NCBI RefSeq assembly: GCF_937988725.1
Contig: NZ_CALKHS010000010.1
Coordinates: forward strand, 1,240,001-1,304,000
Source of the DNA: an uncultured Castellaniella sp.
GTDB lineage: Bacteria > Pseudomonadota > Gammaproteobacteria > Burkholderiales > Burkholderiaceae_B
DNA: 64,000 nucleotides
Direction of reading: 5' to 3'
Part shown: piece by piece, positions 44,643 to 53,611 of the stretch
Position numbering within the stretch: position 1 is the first letter of the stretch
How the letters are laid out: each line of letters begins with the position of its first letter
Program-made: the position numbers and the translations under genes
Notes under the pieces: generated by a model
Database searches by the model: none
Told to the model about the DNA's origin: nothing
The model's input: only the letters and a program-made list of their open reading frames with translations

Positions 44643-45335
44643 ATGGATTTCTCGGTCATCTGGGACAACCTTCCCCTGCTTCAGAAGGGGTTCCTGTTCA
44701 CGCTGGAGCTGTCCGCCATCGCGATCGCGGGCGGCTTCCTGATCGGCCTGGTCCTGGCGCTGGCCAGATATTCCCGCATCGCCGTCATCCGCATCGCGGC
44801 CGGGCTGTACGTGGACCTCATGCGGTCCGTGCCCCTGCTCCTGGCCTTGTTCTGGATCTTCTTCCTGGCGCCGCTGGCCCTGCAGTGGGCGACGGGCGCG
44901 GTGCGCCCCGTCAAGGTGGGCCCGGACAAGACCGCGATCATCGCCTTTATCCTGTTCGAAGCCGCCTATTACTGCGAAATCATCCGCTCGGGCATCAGTT
45001 CGGTGTCACCCGGCCAGTGGTCGGCCTCGCTGGCCCTGGGCATGTCCCGCCGCCAGATGATGGCGCTGATCGTGCTGCCGCAGGCCATCCGGAACATGGT
45101 GCCGGTATTCCTGACGCAGGCCATCATTCTTTTTCAGGACACGTCGCTGGTATACGTCATGTCCGTGACGGATCTCCTGGGCGCGGCGTCCATCATCGGG
45201 ATCCGCGACGGGAACTTGGTCGAACCCTATCTGTTCGTGGCCCTGGTCTATCTCGCCATCAGCATCGTGCTCACGGCCGCCGTGCGCCGCTTTTCCAGGA
45301 AATCGGGCGCGCCGGCGCCCCATTTCGCCAGATAG
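44643..45335 (+). CDS. Amino-acid ABC transporter permease (GltK-like)
   Basis: A 230-residue HisMQ-family permease; coupling loop EIIRSGISSVSPGQWSASLA then LGM. It is the partner of the preceding permease. It ends 9 bp from the end of a convergent permease gene. No gltL-type ATPase gene follows, although such operons normally include one, so an ATPase must come from elsewhere in the genome. Confidence 0.92.
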   Translation: MDFSVIWDNLPLLQKGFLFTLELSAIAIAGGFLIGLVLALARYSRIAVIRIAAGLYVDLMRSVPLLLALFWIFFLAPLALQWATGAVRPVKVGPDKTAIIAFILFEAAYYCEIIRSGISSVSPGQWSASLALGMSRRQMMALIVLPQAIRNMVPVFLTQAIILFQDTSLVYVMSVTDLLGAASIIGIRDGNLVEPYLFVALVYLAISIVLTAAVRRFSRKSGAPAPHFAR

Positions 45336-45344
45336 CGGTTCCGC

Positions 45345-46136
45345 TCAGGTCTTGCCCGACTCCCCCGGCCCGGGCTGCCAGACCAGCAGGCGGCGTTCGG
45401 CCAGGGACACCGCGCCGTCCAGCAGCAGGGCGAAGATGGTCAGGACGACGATGCCGGCGAAGACCGTGTTCACGTCCAGCGTGCCTTCGGCCTGCAGGAT
45501 CAGGTAGCCGACGCCGGCCGCCGACCCCAGGTATTCGCCGACCACCGCCCCCACGAAGGCCAGGCCCACGGACGTGTGCAGGCTGGAAAAGACCCAGCTG
45601 GTGGCCGAGGGAATGTACACGTGGCGCAGCAGCTGGCGGCGGGTGGCGCCCAGCATGCGGGCGTTGTCCAGCAAGGTGGGCGACACTTCCCGCACGCCCC
45701 GGTAGACGTTGAAGAACACGATGAAGAACACCAGGGTGACGGCCAGGGCGACCTTGGACCAGATGCCCAGGCCGAACCACATGGCGAAGATCGGCGCCAG
45801 GATCACGCGCGGCATGGAATTGGCGGCCGTCACGTAGGGTTCCAGCAAGGCGCTGGCGCCGCGCGACAGGCCCAGCCACAGGCCGAAGCCCAGGCCGCCC
45901 ACCGTGCCGATGATGAAGGCCAGCACGGTTTCGGACAGGGTGATCCACAGATGGCGGTAGACGCTGGCATCGGTGACGAACCACGCCCAGATGACCTGGG
46001 CGACTTCGAGGGGCCGGCCGAAGAAGAAGGCGATGTTCTGGTTCAGCGAGGCCCAGTACCAGGCCAGCAGGATGGCGGCCAGCAGGGCTATTTGCAGCGT
46101 CCGCAGCACGGGCCGGGACAGTTCGTCGGATTTCAT
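45345..46136 (-). CDS. NitT/TauT-family ABC transporter permease (SsuC/TauC-like)
   Basis: A 263-residue permease with six helices. The coupling loop is VSPTLLDNARMLGATRRQLL. It is the third gene of an operon with its ATPase and binding protein, 18 bp after the ATPase gene. The family imports sulfonates, nitrate, thiamine precursors or aromatic acids; no sulfonatase gene lies nearby to narrow it. Confidence 0.9.
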   Translation of the reverse strand: MKSDELSRPVLRTLQIALLAAILLAWYWASLNQNIAFFFGRPLEVAQVIWAWFVTDASVYRHLWITLSETVLAFIIGTVGGLGFGLWLGLSRGASALLEPYVTAANSMPRVILAPIFAMWFGLGIWSKVALAVTLVFFIVFFNVYRGVREVSPTLLDNARMLGATRRQLLRHVYIPSATSWVFSSLHTSVGLAFVGAVVGEYLGSAAGVGYLILQAEGTLDVNTVFAGIVVLTIFALLLDGAVSLAERRLLVWQPGPGESGKT

Positions 46137-46154
46137 GATGGATACGGCTCCGGT

Positions 46155-46997
46155 TCAGGCCTGCTTCTGGCGTTCGTAGCCCTTGAGGACTTCGTCGCGC
46201 AGCACGGCCCAGATGCCCTGGTGCAGTTCAATGAAGCGAGGATGCATGCGGACTTCGGCCACGTCGCGCGGGCGCGGAATATCGATGGCGAACTCGCCGA
46301 TCGGGTGGGTGTCGGGTCCGGCCGACAGCACCACGACGCGGTCACTCATGGCGATAGCCTCGTCCAGGTCATGGGTGATGAAGAGCACCGCCTTGCGGCG
46401 CGCCATCCAGAGATCCAGGACCTCGTTTTCCATCAGCTGGCGGGTCTGGATGTCCAGGGCCGAGAAGGGCTCGTCCATCAGGATGATGTCGGGATCACGG
46501 ATCAGGGTCTGGGCCAGCATGGCGCGCTTGCGCATGCCGCCCGACATCTGGTGCGGATAGCGGTTCTCGAAACCGCCCAGCCCCACCCTGCGCAGCCAGT
46601 CGCGCCCCTGCGCCGTGGCATCCGCCGCCGCCACGCCGGCGAATTCCAGGCCGGCGGTGACGTTGGCCAGAGCATTGCGCCAGGGCATCAGGGCCTCGCC
46701 CTGGAACATGTAGCCCGCCCTGTGATTGATGCCGCGCAAGGCTTCGCCGAAGACGCTGACGCGGCCGGACGAGGGGCGCAGCAGGCCGGCGGCCATGTTC
46801 AGCAGCGTGGACTTGCCGCAACCCGTAGGGCCGACGACGGAGACGAACTCGCCGGGCGCCACGGTCAGGGTGGCATCCCGCATGGCCGTGTAGGCGGAGC
46901 CGTCGGGCGACGTGAAGGTGCACGTGACCCGGTCGAGCAGCAAGGCGGGCGTCTGCCCGGCCTGGCCGGGCTCCGGAGCGGTCTGCGGATCAGACAT
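46155..46997 (-). CDS. NitT/TauT-family ABC transporter ATPase (SsuB/TauB-like)
   Basis: A 280-residue ATPase. Walker [17 protein letters not shown], signature QMSGGMRKRAML, Walker B IILMDEPFSALD and H-loop FITHDLDEAIAMSDRV are intact. It overlaps the upstream binding-protein gene by 8 nt, so they are coupled. It could in principle also energise the ATPase-less amino-acid importer next door, but its signature and coupling type belong to a different family. Confidence 0.93.
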   Translation of the reverse strand: MSDPQTAPEPGQAGQTPALLLDRVTCTFTSPDGSAYTAMRDATLTVAPGEFVSVVGPTGCGKSTLLNMAAGLLRPSSGRVSVFGEALRGINHRAGYMFQGEALMPWRNALANVTAGLEFAGVAAADATAQGRDWLRRVGLGGFENRYPHQMSGGMRKRAMLAQTLIRDPDIILMDEPFSALDIQTRQLMENEVLDLWMARRKAVLFITHDLDEAIAMSDRVVVLSAGPDTHPIGEFAIDIPRPRDVAEVRMHPRFIELHQGIWAVLRDEVLKGYERQKQA

Positions 46998-48036
46998 GCG
47001 GATACGTCTGGCCGGCCTTGGACGCGAACTGGTTGGTCCAGATGCGCGAGATGTCGATCTTGGTGCGGTCGAAATGCGGCACGAATTCCGCCAGGGCGTT
47101 CAGGGCCGTCTGCGGACCGTCCTCGGGCACCAGGCCGTCGGGCGACAGGGCTTCGCGGTTGCCCTTGAGGGCCAGCTTGTAGAGTTCGGGATCGCCCAGC
47201 AGGTAGGATTCCGGCACCAGCTTGGCGATTTCGTCGGGCGTGACGGCCTGGATCCATTTGTCGGCCCGCACGATGGCGTTGGCCAGGGCCTGGGTGGTGT
47301 TGGGATTCGCGTCGATGAAGGCCTGCGAGGTGTACAGGCAGCCCGAGGGCATGTTGCCGCCGAAGATCTGGCGGGCGTCCTTCAGGGTGCGCGTATCGGC
47401 GATGATCCGGATGGCGTCTTCCTTGGCCAGGGTGCTGATGACCGGATCCAGGTTGGCGATGGCATCGACCTGCCCGGAACGCAGCGCCGTCACGGCCCCC
47501 GCCCCGGCGCCCACCCCGATGTAGGACACGTCGCTGGGCTTGAGGCCATGCTGGGCCAGGAAGAAGCTGGCCATCATGTTGGTCGAGGAACCCGGCGCCG
47601 TCACGCCGATCTTCTTGCCCTTCAGGTCGGCCGGCGTCTTGTAGTCGGGCAGCGTCTTCTTGGAGACGCCCAGCACGATCATCGGCGCCTGCCCCTGCAG
47701 CACGAAGCAGCGGTAGAACTGGCCCTTGGCCTGCAGGTTGATGGTGTGTTCGAAGGCGCCGGAGACGACGTCGGCGCTGCCGCCCACCACCGCCTGCAGG
47801 GCCTTGGACCCGCCCGCGAAGTCCGCGATGGTGGCATCCAGTCCTTCGTCCTTGAAGTAGCCCTTCAGGTGCGCCACGGACAAGGGCAGGTAATAGATCA
47901 GGGACTGGCCGCCGACCGCGATGGTCAGGGACTGTTTTTCCAGGGCGACCTTCTGGGCGCGGACCACACCAGGCAATGCGCCCAGCACGCCCGCCGCACC
48001 GACGGTCTTCAGCAATTCACGGCGAGAAATCGGCAT
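46990..48036 (-). CDS. NitT/TauT-family ABC substrate-binding protein
   Basis: A 348-residue binding protein with a Tat-type signal (ISRRELLKTVGAAGVLGALP) cleaved near residue 27. The mature fold is NMT1/SsuA-like: YYLPLSVAHLKGYFKDEGLD, GGSADVVSGAFEH and GVTAPGSSTNMMASFF. AAGGAG lies 7 nt before the ATG. A Tat signal suggests folding in the cytoplasm before export. It is first of a complete three-gene importer. The substrate is unknown. Confidence 0.9.
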   Translation of the reverse strand: MPISRRELLKTVGAAGVLGALPGVVRAQKVALEKQSLTIAVGGQSLIYYLPLSVAHLKGYFKDEGLDATIADFAGGSKALQAVVGGSADVVSGAFEHTINLQAKGQFYRCFVLQGQAPMIVLGVSKKTLPDYKTPADLKGKKIGVTAPGSSTNMMASFFLAQHGLKPSDVSYIGVGAGAGAVTALRSGQVDAIANLDPVISTLAKEDAIRIIADTRTLKDARQIFGGNMPSGCLYTSQAFIDANPNTTQALANAIVRADKWIQAVTPDEIAKLVPESYLLGDPELYKLALKGNREALSPDGLVPEDGPQTALNALAEFVPHFDRTKIDISRIWTNQFASKAGQTYPHV

Positions 48037-48114
48037 GGTGTTGTCTCCTTAGGATTGGATACCGAGCCAGCATGATACCGCGCCGGATTCAAACATGCGC
48101 AGCCGGAAGCGACG

Positions 48115-48723
48115 TCAATCGGACCGGCGTTCCATCAGCGCCCAGGCGATCGTGCCCGCGTCGACGTATTCCAGTTCGCTGCCGCTGGGCACGCCCCGCG
48201 CCAGCCGCGTGACCTTCAGGCCGCGGCCCCGCAGCATGTCGGACAGGTAGTACGCCGTGGTCTCGCCTTCGGCGGTGAAATTGGTCGCGAGAATGACTTC
48301 GCGCACCTGGCCGTCGGTCGCGCGTTCCAGCAGGCGGGCGAACTGGACCTGGTCCGGGCCGACGCCTTCCAGGGGCGCCAGGCGCCCCATCATGACGTAA
48401 TACAGGCCCCGGTAGCCGTGGCTGGCTTCGATCATGTTCTGGTCGGCCGGCGTTTCCACCACGCACAGCAGCGAGGCGTCGCGATCCGGGCTCTCGCAGG
48501 TGGCGCACAGCGGCGTCTGCGAAAAGGAGTTGCAGCGCTCGCAATGGCACAGCCCCGTGACCGCGTCGCGCAGCGCGTCGCCCAGCTTCAAGGCCGCATC
48601 GGGATCGCGTTGCAGCAGATGGTAGGCCATGCGCCGGGCCGTGCGCACGCCCACGCCCGGCAGGCCGCGCAAGGCATCGATCAGGACCCGCAGGGGTTCC
48701 GGTTCGGGCAGGCCCGCCGCCAT
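48115..48723 (-). CDS. recR: Recombination mediator RecR
   Basis: A 202-residue protein with N-terminal helix-hairpin-helix ([20 protein letters not shown]), a zinc finger with Cys at 61, 64, 73 and 76, and a Toprim domain ([33 protein letters not shown]). With RecFO it loads RecA at gaps. Its ATG lies 1 nt from the ybaB stop, in the conserved dnaX-ybaB-recR order. Confidence 0.98.
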   Translation of the reverse strand: MAAGLPEPEPLRVLIDALRGLPGVGVRTARRMAYHLLQRDPDAALKLGDALRDAVTGLCHCERCNSFSQTPLCATCESPDRDASLLCVVETPADQNMIEASHGYRGLYYVMMGRLAPLEGVGPDQVQFARLLERATDGQVREVILATNFTAEGETTAYYLSDMLRGRGLKVTRLARGVPSGSELEYVDAGTIAWALMERRSD

Positions 48724-48724
48724 G

Positions 48725-49051
48725 TCAGAACGGCAGCTTCATGCCCGCGGGCAGGGACATGCCGGCCGTGACGGCGGACATTTTTTCCTGGGCGGTGGCT
48801 TCCGCCTTGCGCTGCGCATCGTTGAAGGCGGCGGCGACCAGATCTTCGATCATGTCGCGGTCATCGTCGAACAGCGAGGGATCGATGGCGACGCGCTTGA
48901 CGTCGAACTTGCAGCTCATGGTGACTTTCACCAGGCCGCCGCCGGCCGCGCCCTCGACGATCAATTCGGCCAGGGCGTCCTGGGCCTTCTTCATGTTTTC
49001 CTGCATTTGCTGAGCCTGACGCATCAAGCCGGCAATCTGACCTTTCATCAT
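48725..49051 (-). CDS. ybaB: YbaB/EbfC nucleoid-associated protein
   Basis: A 108-residue DNA-binding protein of the YbaB/EbfC family. [20 protein letters not shown] is a typical start and [19 protein letters not shown] the core. It forms tweezer-like dimers on DNA. The start is the first of two ATGs at 49051 with CAGGA upstream; an open frame extends further but does not fit. It is 43 bp after dnaX and 1 nt before recR. Confidence 0.96.
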   Translation of the reverse strand: MMKGQIAGLMRQAQQMQENMKKAQDALAELIVEGAAGGGLVKVTMSCKFDVKRVAIDPSLFDDDRDMIEDLVAAAFNDAQRKAEATAQEKMSAVTAGMSLPAGMKLPF

Positions 49052-49094
49052 GTCGATGTCCTGATTGAATAAGGGGTGGAAACGAAAACAGGGA

Positions 49095-51092
49095 CTATAC
49101 CGCAGGCGGGCGGACGGTCCCCGGGACCAGCCGGGCGGCGAACTGGCCGGCCAGCGCCCGGACCAGGGCATCGTGTTCGGCGGCGTCTTCGGCCGCCTGC
49201 TGGCGCTGGGCCCGGGCCGCCTGGTCCACGGCGGCCGCCGTATCGTCGCCCGTCGTGCCGTAGGCGACGTCCAGACGCAGCACCCGGCCGAAATATTCCG
49301 ACAGCACCGTGCGCAGGCGATCGTGGGCGCCGCCTTCGGTATAGGTATGGATGGCCACGCGCAGCCGGATCTGGTGTTCGTCGCCCCCCAGCCATTCGCT
49401 GTTCAGCGCCAGCGCGCGCGCCGCCCCGGTGACCGGCAGGCCGGCCGCCACCGCGGGCCAGTCGGATGCGGTCAGGCGGGCGGGATCGGGAATCTCGACG
49501 GAAGCCGGCGCCGACGCGCCCGGCAAGTCCGTCAGGCGCACGGGCAGGTCTTCCTCGTCCAGGGCATCGGCCGCCGCCACCGCATCGAAATCGTCCGGCA
49601 CGTCGGCCGTCCAGTCCTGGCCCGCCGGTTCCGTCTCGTCGGGCGGCGCGGCGGCCGTCGACGGATTGGCGGCCTGCGGCAGCGCATCGGAGTCAGGCAT
49701 GTCCCAGGCGGGCGGCTCGTCGGAGGCGGACGCCGCGACGGGCGCCGCCGGGGCGGCAGGTCGGGCAGCGGACGCAGCCGGCGCGGCCACGGGGCCTGGC
49801 TGCGCCTTGACCGACTTCGCGGACGCCATCGGCGCGGCGGACAATGCGGCGGCGGGCGCAACCGGCGCGGCGTGAGCCCCGGCGGTCGGCGCCGTCGGCG
49901 CGGCGGCAAGGCCCTCGACGACAGGCGCAACGGCGGGCGCCGCAGGCGCGGCGGCGGACTCCGTCGACCGGCCCGCGGCGGGCGGATCCAGCCTCACGGG
50001 CGGCACGCGATCCGGCGGCAGCAGGGCCAGCATGCGTAGGCACGCCATGACGAAGCCGGCGTATTCATCCGGCGCCAGGGCAAGTTCCTGGCGGCTGTGA
50101 ACCGCCACGGCATAGAAAAGCTGCACGTCGTCCGGACCGAGGCCGGCCGCCAGCGCCTGGACGTCGTCCGCCAGGGGATCGTCCGCCTGGGCATGCCCCA
50201 GGCGCTGCGCGATGGCGACGCGCGACAGCAGGATGGCCAGGTCGGCCAGGGCCGCCTGGAACGACAGGCCGCGGGCGGCCAGTTCATCCGCCACGGCCAG
50301 GATTCCCGGCGCATCAGCCGCCGCCAGGGCCCGCAGCAGCGCGACCAGATGGTGCTGGTCCAGCGTGCCCAGCATTTCGCCCACGGCGGCGGCCGTGAGA
50401 TTGCCCGCGGCATAGGAAATCGCCTGGTCCGTCAGGGACAGGGCGTCGCGCATGGAGCCGGCCGCCGCCTGGGCGATCAGCCTCAGGCCCTGCGCATCGG
50501 CGGGAATGGATTCCTGGGCCAGGATGTGCTGCAGATGTTCGACGATGGCCGGCACCGTCATCTGCTTCAGATTGAACTGCAGGCAGCGCGACAGGACCGT
50601 GACGGGGATCTTCTGCGGATCGGTGGTGGCCAGGATGAACTTGACGTGTTCGGGGGGCTCTTCCAGGGTCTTCAGCATGGCGTTGAAGGCATGCCCGGTG
50701 AGCATGTGCACTTCGTCGATCATGTAGACCTTGTAGCGGCCGGCGGACGGCGCATAGACCGCCTGTTCCAGCAGCTGGGTCATTTCGTCCACGCCGCGGT
50801 TGGACGCCGCATCCAGTTCGATGTAGTCGACGTAGCGCCCGGCATCGATTTCGGTGCAGGCCTGGCAATGGCCGCAGGGGGTCGCCGTGACGCCGTCGGC
50901 GCAGTTCAGGGATTTGGCCAGGATGCGCGACAGCGTGGTCTTGCCCACGCCCCGGGTGCCGGTGAACAGCCAAGCATGATGCAGGCGCCCGGACGACAGG
51001 GCATGGGTCAGCGCCCGGACCACGTGGTCCTGCCCGATCAGGGTGTCGAAAGAACGGGGGCGCCATTTGCGCGCCAGAACGAGATAGCTCAT
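49095..51092 (-). CDS. dnaX: DNA polymerase III subunits gamma/tau
   Basis: The clamp-loader ATPase, 665 residues. [20 protein letters not shown], Walker [12 protein letters not shown], the four-Cys zinc module (C-N-C motif CGHCQAC) and Walker B DEVHML are intact. The C-terminal third contains a long Ala/Pro-rich linker (about residues 365-510) before the tau-specific domain. The in-frame ATG at 51146 lies inside the 4.5S RNA region and is rejected. I saw no A-rich slippery heptamer that would make gamma by frameshift. The 4.5S RNA gene lies directly upstream. Confidence 0.97.
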   Translation of the reverse strand: MSYLVLARKWRPRSFDTLIGQDHVVRALTHALSSGRLHHAWLFTGTRGVGKTTLSRILAKSLNCADGVTATPCGHCQACTEIDAGRYVDYIELDAASNRGVDEMTQLLEQAVYAPSAGRYKVYMIDEVHMLTGHAFNAMLKTLEEPPEHVKFILATTDPQKIPVTVLSRCLQFNLKQMTVPAIVEHLQHILAQESIPADAQGLRLIAQAAAGSMRDALSLTDQAISYAAGNLTAAAVGEMLGTLDQHHLVALLRALAAADAPGILAVADELAARGLSFQAALADLAILLSRVAIAQRLGHAQADDPLADDVQALAAGLGPDDVQLFYAVAVHSRQELALAPDEYAGFVMACLRMLALLPPDRVPPVRLDPPAAGRSTESAAAPAAPAVAPVVEGLAAAPTAPTAGAHAAPVAPAAALSAAPMASAKSVKAQPGPVAAPAASAARPAAPAAPVAASASDEPPAWDMPDSDALPQAANPSTAAAPPDETEPAGQDWTADVPDDFDAVAAADALDEEDLPVRLTDLPGASAPASVEIPDPARLTASDWPAVAAGLPVTGAARALALNSEWLGGDEHQIRLRVAIHTYTEGGAHDRLRTVLSEYFGRVLRLDVAYGTTGDDTAAAVDQAARAQRQQAAEDAAEHDALVRALAGQFAARLVPGTVRPPAV

Positions 51093-51125
51093 GAGTCGGC
51101 CGCCGCCCGGAGAAGACAAAAGGAA

Positions 51126-51222
51126 AGGCGAGCCTGACTTCGGCACTGGTTCTGCACGGCTGTGGCTGCTTCGTTCCCGACCTGACCAGGTTCACCGCCG
51201 AACCATGCGAAGGGGCCCGCCT
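51126..51222 (-). ncRNA. ffs: 4.5S signal recognition particle RNA
   Basis: The minus strand carries the conserved Ffh-binding segment GGTCAGGTCGGGAACGAAGC followed by AGCC, with the GGAA tetraloop replaced by the GGGAAC form. The ends pair: AGGCGGGCC (51222-51214) with GGCTCGCCT (51134-51126). The length is 97 nt. It guides membrane proteins to SecY with Ffh. It lies between pgk and dnaX, a common betaproteobacterial location. A TAGAAT -10 box (51233-51228) is 5 nt upstream of the predicted 5' end. Confidence 0.93.
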
Positions 51223-51227
51223 CTGGA

Positions 51228-51233
51228 ATTCTA
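51228..51233 (-). promoter_or_regulatory. -10 box of ffs
   Basis: TAGAAT on the minus strand (51233-51228), ending 5 nt before the 4.5S RNA 5' end. The -35 would lie inside the pgk stop region and is not a good match. Confidence 0.55.
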
Positions 51234-51240
51234 ACAGACC

Positions 51241-52428
51241 TCAGGCACTTCGCGCCTGCAAGGCCGCCACGGCCGGCAAAGTCTTGCCTTCCAGGAATTC
51301 CAGGAAGGCGCCGCCGCCTGTGGAAATGTAGCCCACCCGGTCGGCGATGCCGTATTTGGCGATGGCCGCCAGGGTGTCGCCGCCGCCGGCGATGGAAAAG
51401 CCGTCCGACTCGGCGATCGCCTGGGCGATGACCCGGGTGCCTTCGGCGAAGGCGTCGAATTCGAAAACGCCGACGGGGCCGTTCCAGACGATGGTGCCTG
51501 CCTGGCGCAGCTGCTGCGCCAGCAGCGCCGCCGTCCGGGGGCCGATGTCGAGGATCAGGTCGTCGGGGGCCACGTCGGCGGCCTCCTTGACCGTGGCGGG
51601 CGCATCGGCGGCGAACGTCTTCGCCACGACCACGTCCACCGGAATCGGCACCTGCACGCCCCGCGCCTGCATGGCTTGGATGACGGCCTTGGCCTGATCG
51701 ACCTGATCCGGCTCGGCCAGGGACTTGCCGATGGGCAGGCCCGCCGCCAGCATGAACGTGTTGGCGATGCCGCCCCCGACGATCAGTTGATCGACCTTGT
51801 CGGCCAGCGCCTGCAGGATGGACAGCTTGGTGGAGACCTTCGACCCGCCCACGATGGCCGCCATCGGGCGGCGCGGCGACTTCAGGGCGCGGCCCAGGGC
51901 GTCCAGTTCGGCGGCCAGCAGCGGCCCTGCGCAGGCCACCGGGGCGAAGCGGGCCATGCCTTCGGTCGTGGCCTCGGCCCGGTGCGCGGTGCCGAAGGCA
52001 TCGTTGACGTAGACGTCGCACAGGGCCGCCATGCGGCGGGCCAGATCGGGATCGTTCTTCTTTTCTCCCGGATTGCAGCGGCAGTTCTCCAGCAGCGCCA
52101 CGTCGCCGACGGCCAGTTCCACCCCGTCGACCCAGTCGCGAACCAGCCGCACGGGGCGGCCCAGCAATTCTGCCAGGCGCTCCGCCACGGGCTGCAGGGT
52201 GTCGTCGGGACCGACGACGCCTTCCTTGGGACGGCCCAGGTGGGACGTGACCATGACGGCCGCCCCGGCGTCCAGCGCCAGCCGGATGGCCGGCACCGAG
52301 GCCCGCACGCGGGTATCTTCGGTGATTTTCCCCTGGTCCAGGGGCACGTTCAGGTCGGAACGGATGAAAACGCGCTTGCCCGCCAGGGCGCCGGCCTGGG
52401 CCAGGCCGGAAAGTGTCTGTATCGACAT
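51241..52428 (-). CDS. pgk: Phosphoglycerate kinase
   Basis: A 395-residue glycolytic kinase. [50 protein letters not shown] and [12 protein letters not shown] are family signatures. It transfers phosphate from 1,3-bisphosphoglycerate to ADP. The ATG at 52428 gives the normal start; the open frame beyond it is not conserved. It follows tkt and gap on the same strand but is separated from gap by an intrinsic terminator, so it probably has its own promoter. Confidence 0.97.
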   Translation of the reverse strand: MSIQTLSGLAQAGALAGKRVFIRSDLNVPLDQGKITEDTRVRASVPAIRLALDAGAAVMVTSHLGRPKEGVVGPDDTLQPVAERLAELLGRPVRLVRDWVDGVELAVGDVALLENCRCNPGEKKNDPDLARRMAALCDVYVNDAFGTAHRAEATTEGMARFAPVACAGPLLAAELDALGRALKSPRRPMAAIVGGSKVSTKLSILQALADKVDQLIVGGGIANTFMLAAGLPIGKSLAEPDQVDQAKAVIQAMQARGVQVPIPVDVVVAKTFAADAPATVKEAADVAPDDLILDIGPRTAALLAQQLRQAGTIVWNGPVGVFEFDAFAEGTRVIAQAIAESDGFSIAGGGDTLAAIAKYGIADRVGYISTGGGAFLEFLEGKTLPAVAALQARSA

Positions 52429-52500
52429 GATTTGCCTTTTTCTGCGCGGGGCCCGTCTCGCCGGGCGATCAGGCCCGGCCATCGAGAACCCCGGAAACGG

Positions 52501-52524
52501 AAAAAAGGGCGGGTCGCCCCGCCC
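52501..52524 (-). terminator. Intrinsic terminator between gap and pgk
   Basis: On the minus strand GGGCGGG (52524-52518), loop GCGA, CCCGCCC (52513-52507), then TTTTTT. It ends tkt-gap transcripts 65 nt after the gap stop. Confidence 0.92.
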
Positions 52525-52588
52525 TCGCGCACCGCCTGGAGATGTCCGGATCGGACACGCCGGCGGGACGATCACCGGGATGCCGGCT

Positions 52589-53599
52589 TTATTTGGCGGC
52601 CATCAGGGCGACCGTGGTATCGAGCATGCGATTGGAGAAACCCCATTCGTTGTCGTACCAGGACGAGACCTTGACCAGGGAGCCGGAGACCTTGGTCAGC
52701 GCGGCGTCCACGGTGCTGGACAGCGGGCTGTGGTTGAAGTCCACGGACACCAGCGGTTCGGTGGTGTAGGCCAGGATGCCCTTCAGGGGGCCTTCGGCGG
52801 CGGCCTTGAGGATGCCGTTGACCTCATCCACCGTGGTTTCGCGCGCGGCCACGAAGGACAGGTCGACGATGGACACGTTGATCGTCGGCACGCGGATCGC
52901 GTAGCCGTCGAGCTTGCCGTTCAGTTCGGGCAGCACCAGGCCGACCGCCGACGCGGCGCCGGTCTTGGTCGGGATCATGCTGTGCGTGGCCGAGCGGGCG
53001 CGGCGCAGGTCGGAGTGATAGACGTCGGTCAGGACCTGGTCGTTGGTGTAGGCGTGCACCGTGGTCATCAGACCGTTGACGATGCCCAGCTTCTGGTGCA
53101 GCGGATACACCAGCGGCGCCAGGCAGTTGGTGGTGCACGAAGCGTTGGAGATGACCGTGTCGGACGCCTTCAGCACCTGGTGATTGACGCCGTAGACGAT
53201 GGTGGCGTCCACGTCCTTGCCGCCGGGCGCGGAAATGATGACTTTCTTCGCGCCGCCCTTCAGGTGGGCGGAAGCCTTTTCCTTGCTGGTGAAAAAGCCC
53301 GTGCATTCCAGCACCACGTCGACCTTCAGCTCGCCCCAGGGCAGCTTGGCGGGGTCGCGGTCGGCCAGCACGCGAATCCGGTCGCCGTTGACCACCATGA
53401 AGTCGCCGTCGACTTCGACCGTGCCGGGGAAGCGGCCGTGGGCCGTGTCGTAGCGGGTCAGGTGGGCATTGGTTTCGGGATTGCCCAGATCGTTGATGGC
53501 CACGATCTGGATATCGTGCTTCTTCCCGTCTTCATAGTGAGCACGCAGGATGTTGCGGCCGATGCGGCCGTAACCATTGATGGCGACGCGAATGGTCAT
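52589..53599 (-). CDS. gap: Glyceraldehyde-3-phosphate dehydrogenase
   Basis: A 336-residue NAD-type GAPDH. The Rossmann start is [12 protein letters not shown], the catalytic cysteine lies in [13 protein letters not shown] and the active-site histidine in the following region; [12 protein letters not shown] closes the fold. It lies 12 nt after tkt in the same direction. Supply of glyceraldehyde-3-phosphate by transketolase and transaldolase fits the grouping. Confidence 0.98.
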   Translation of the reverse strand: MTIRVAINGYGRIGRNILRAHYEDGKKHDIQIVAINDLGNPETNAHLTRYDTAHGRFPGTVEVDGDFMVVNGDRIRVLADRDPAKLPWGELKVDVVLECTGFFTSKEKASAHLKGGAKKVIISAPGGKDVDATIVYGVNHQVLKASDTVISNASCTTNCLAPLVYPLHQKLGIVNGLMTTVHAYTNDQVLTDVYHSDLRRARSATHSMIPTKTGAASAVGLVLPELNGKLDGYAIRVPTINVSIVDLSFVAARETTVDEVNGILKAAAEGPLKGILAYTTEPLVSVDFNHSPLSSTVDAALTKVSGSLVKVSSWYDNEWGFSNRMLDTTVALMAAK

Positions 53600-53611
53600 G
53601 AGGGATCTCCT

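Noticed and set aside
49095..51092. Programmed frameshift in dnaX to make the gamma subunit.
   Set aside because: I found no A-rich slippery heptamer in the linker region; only tau is predicted.
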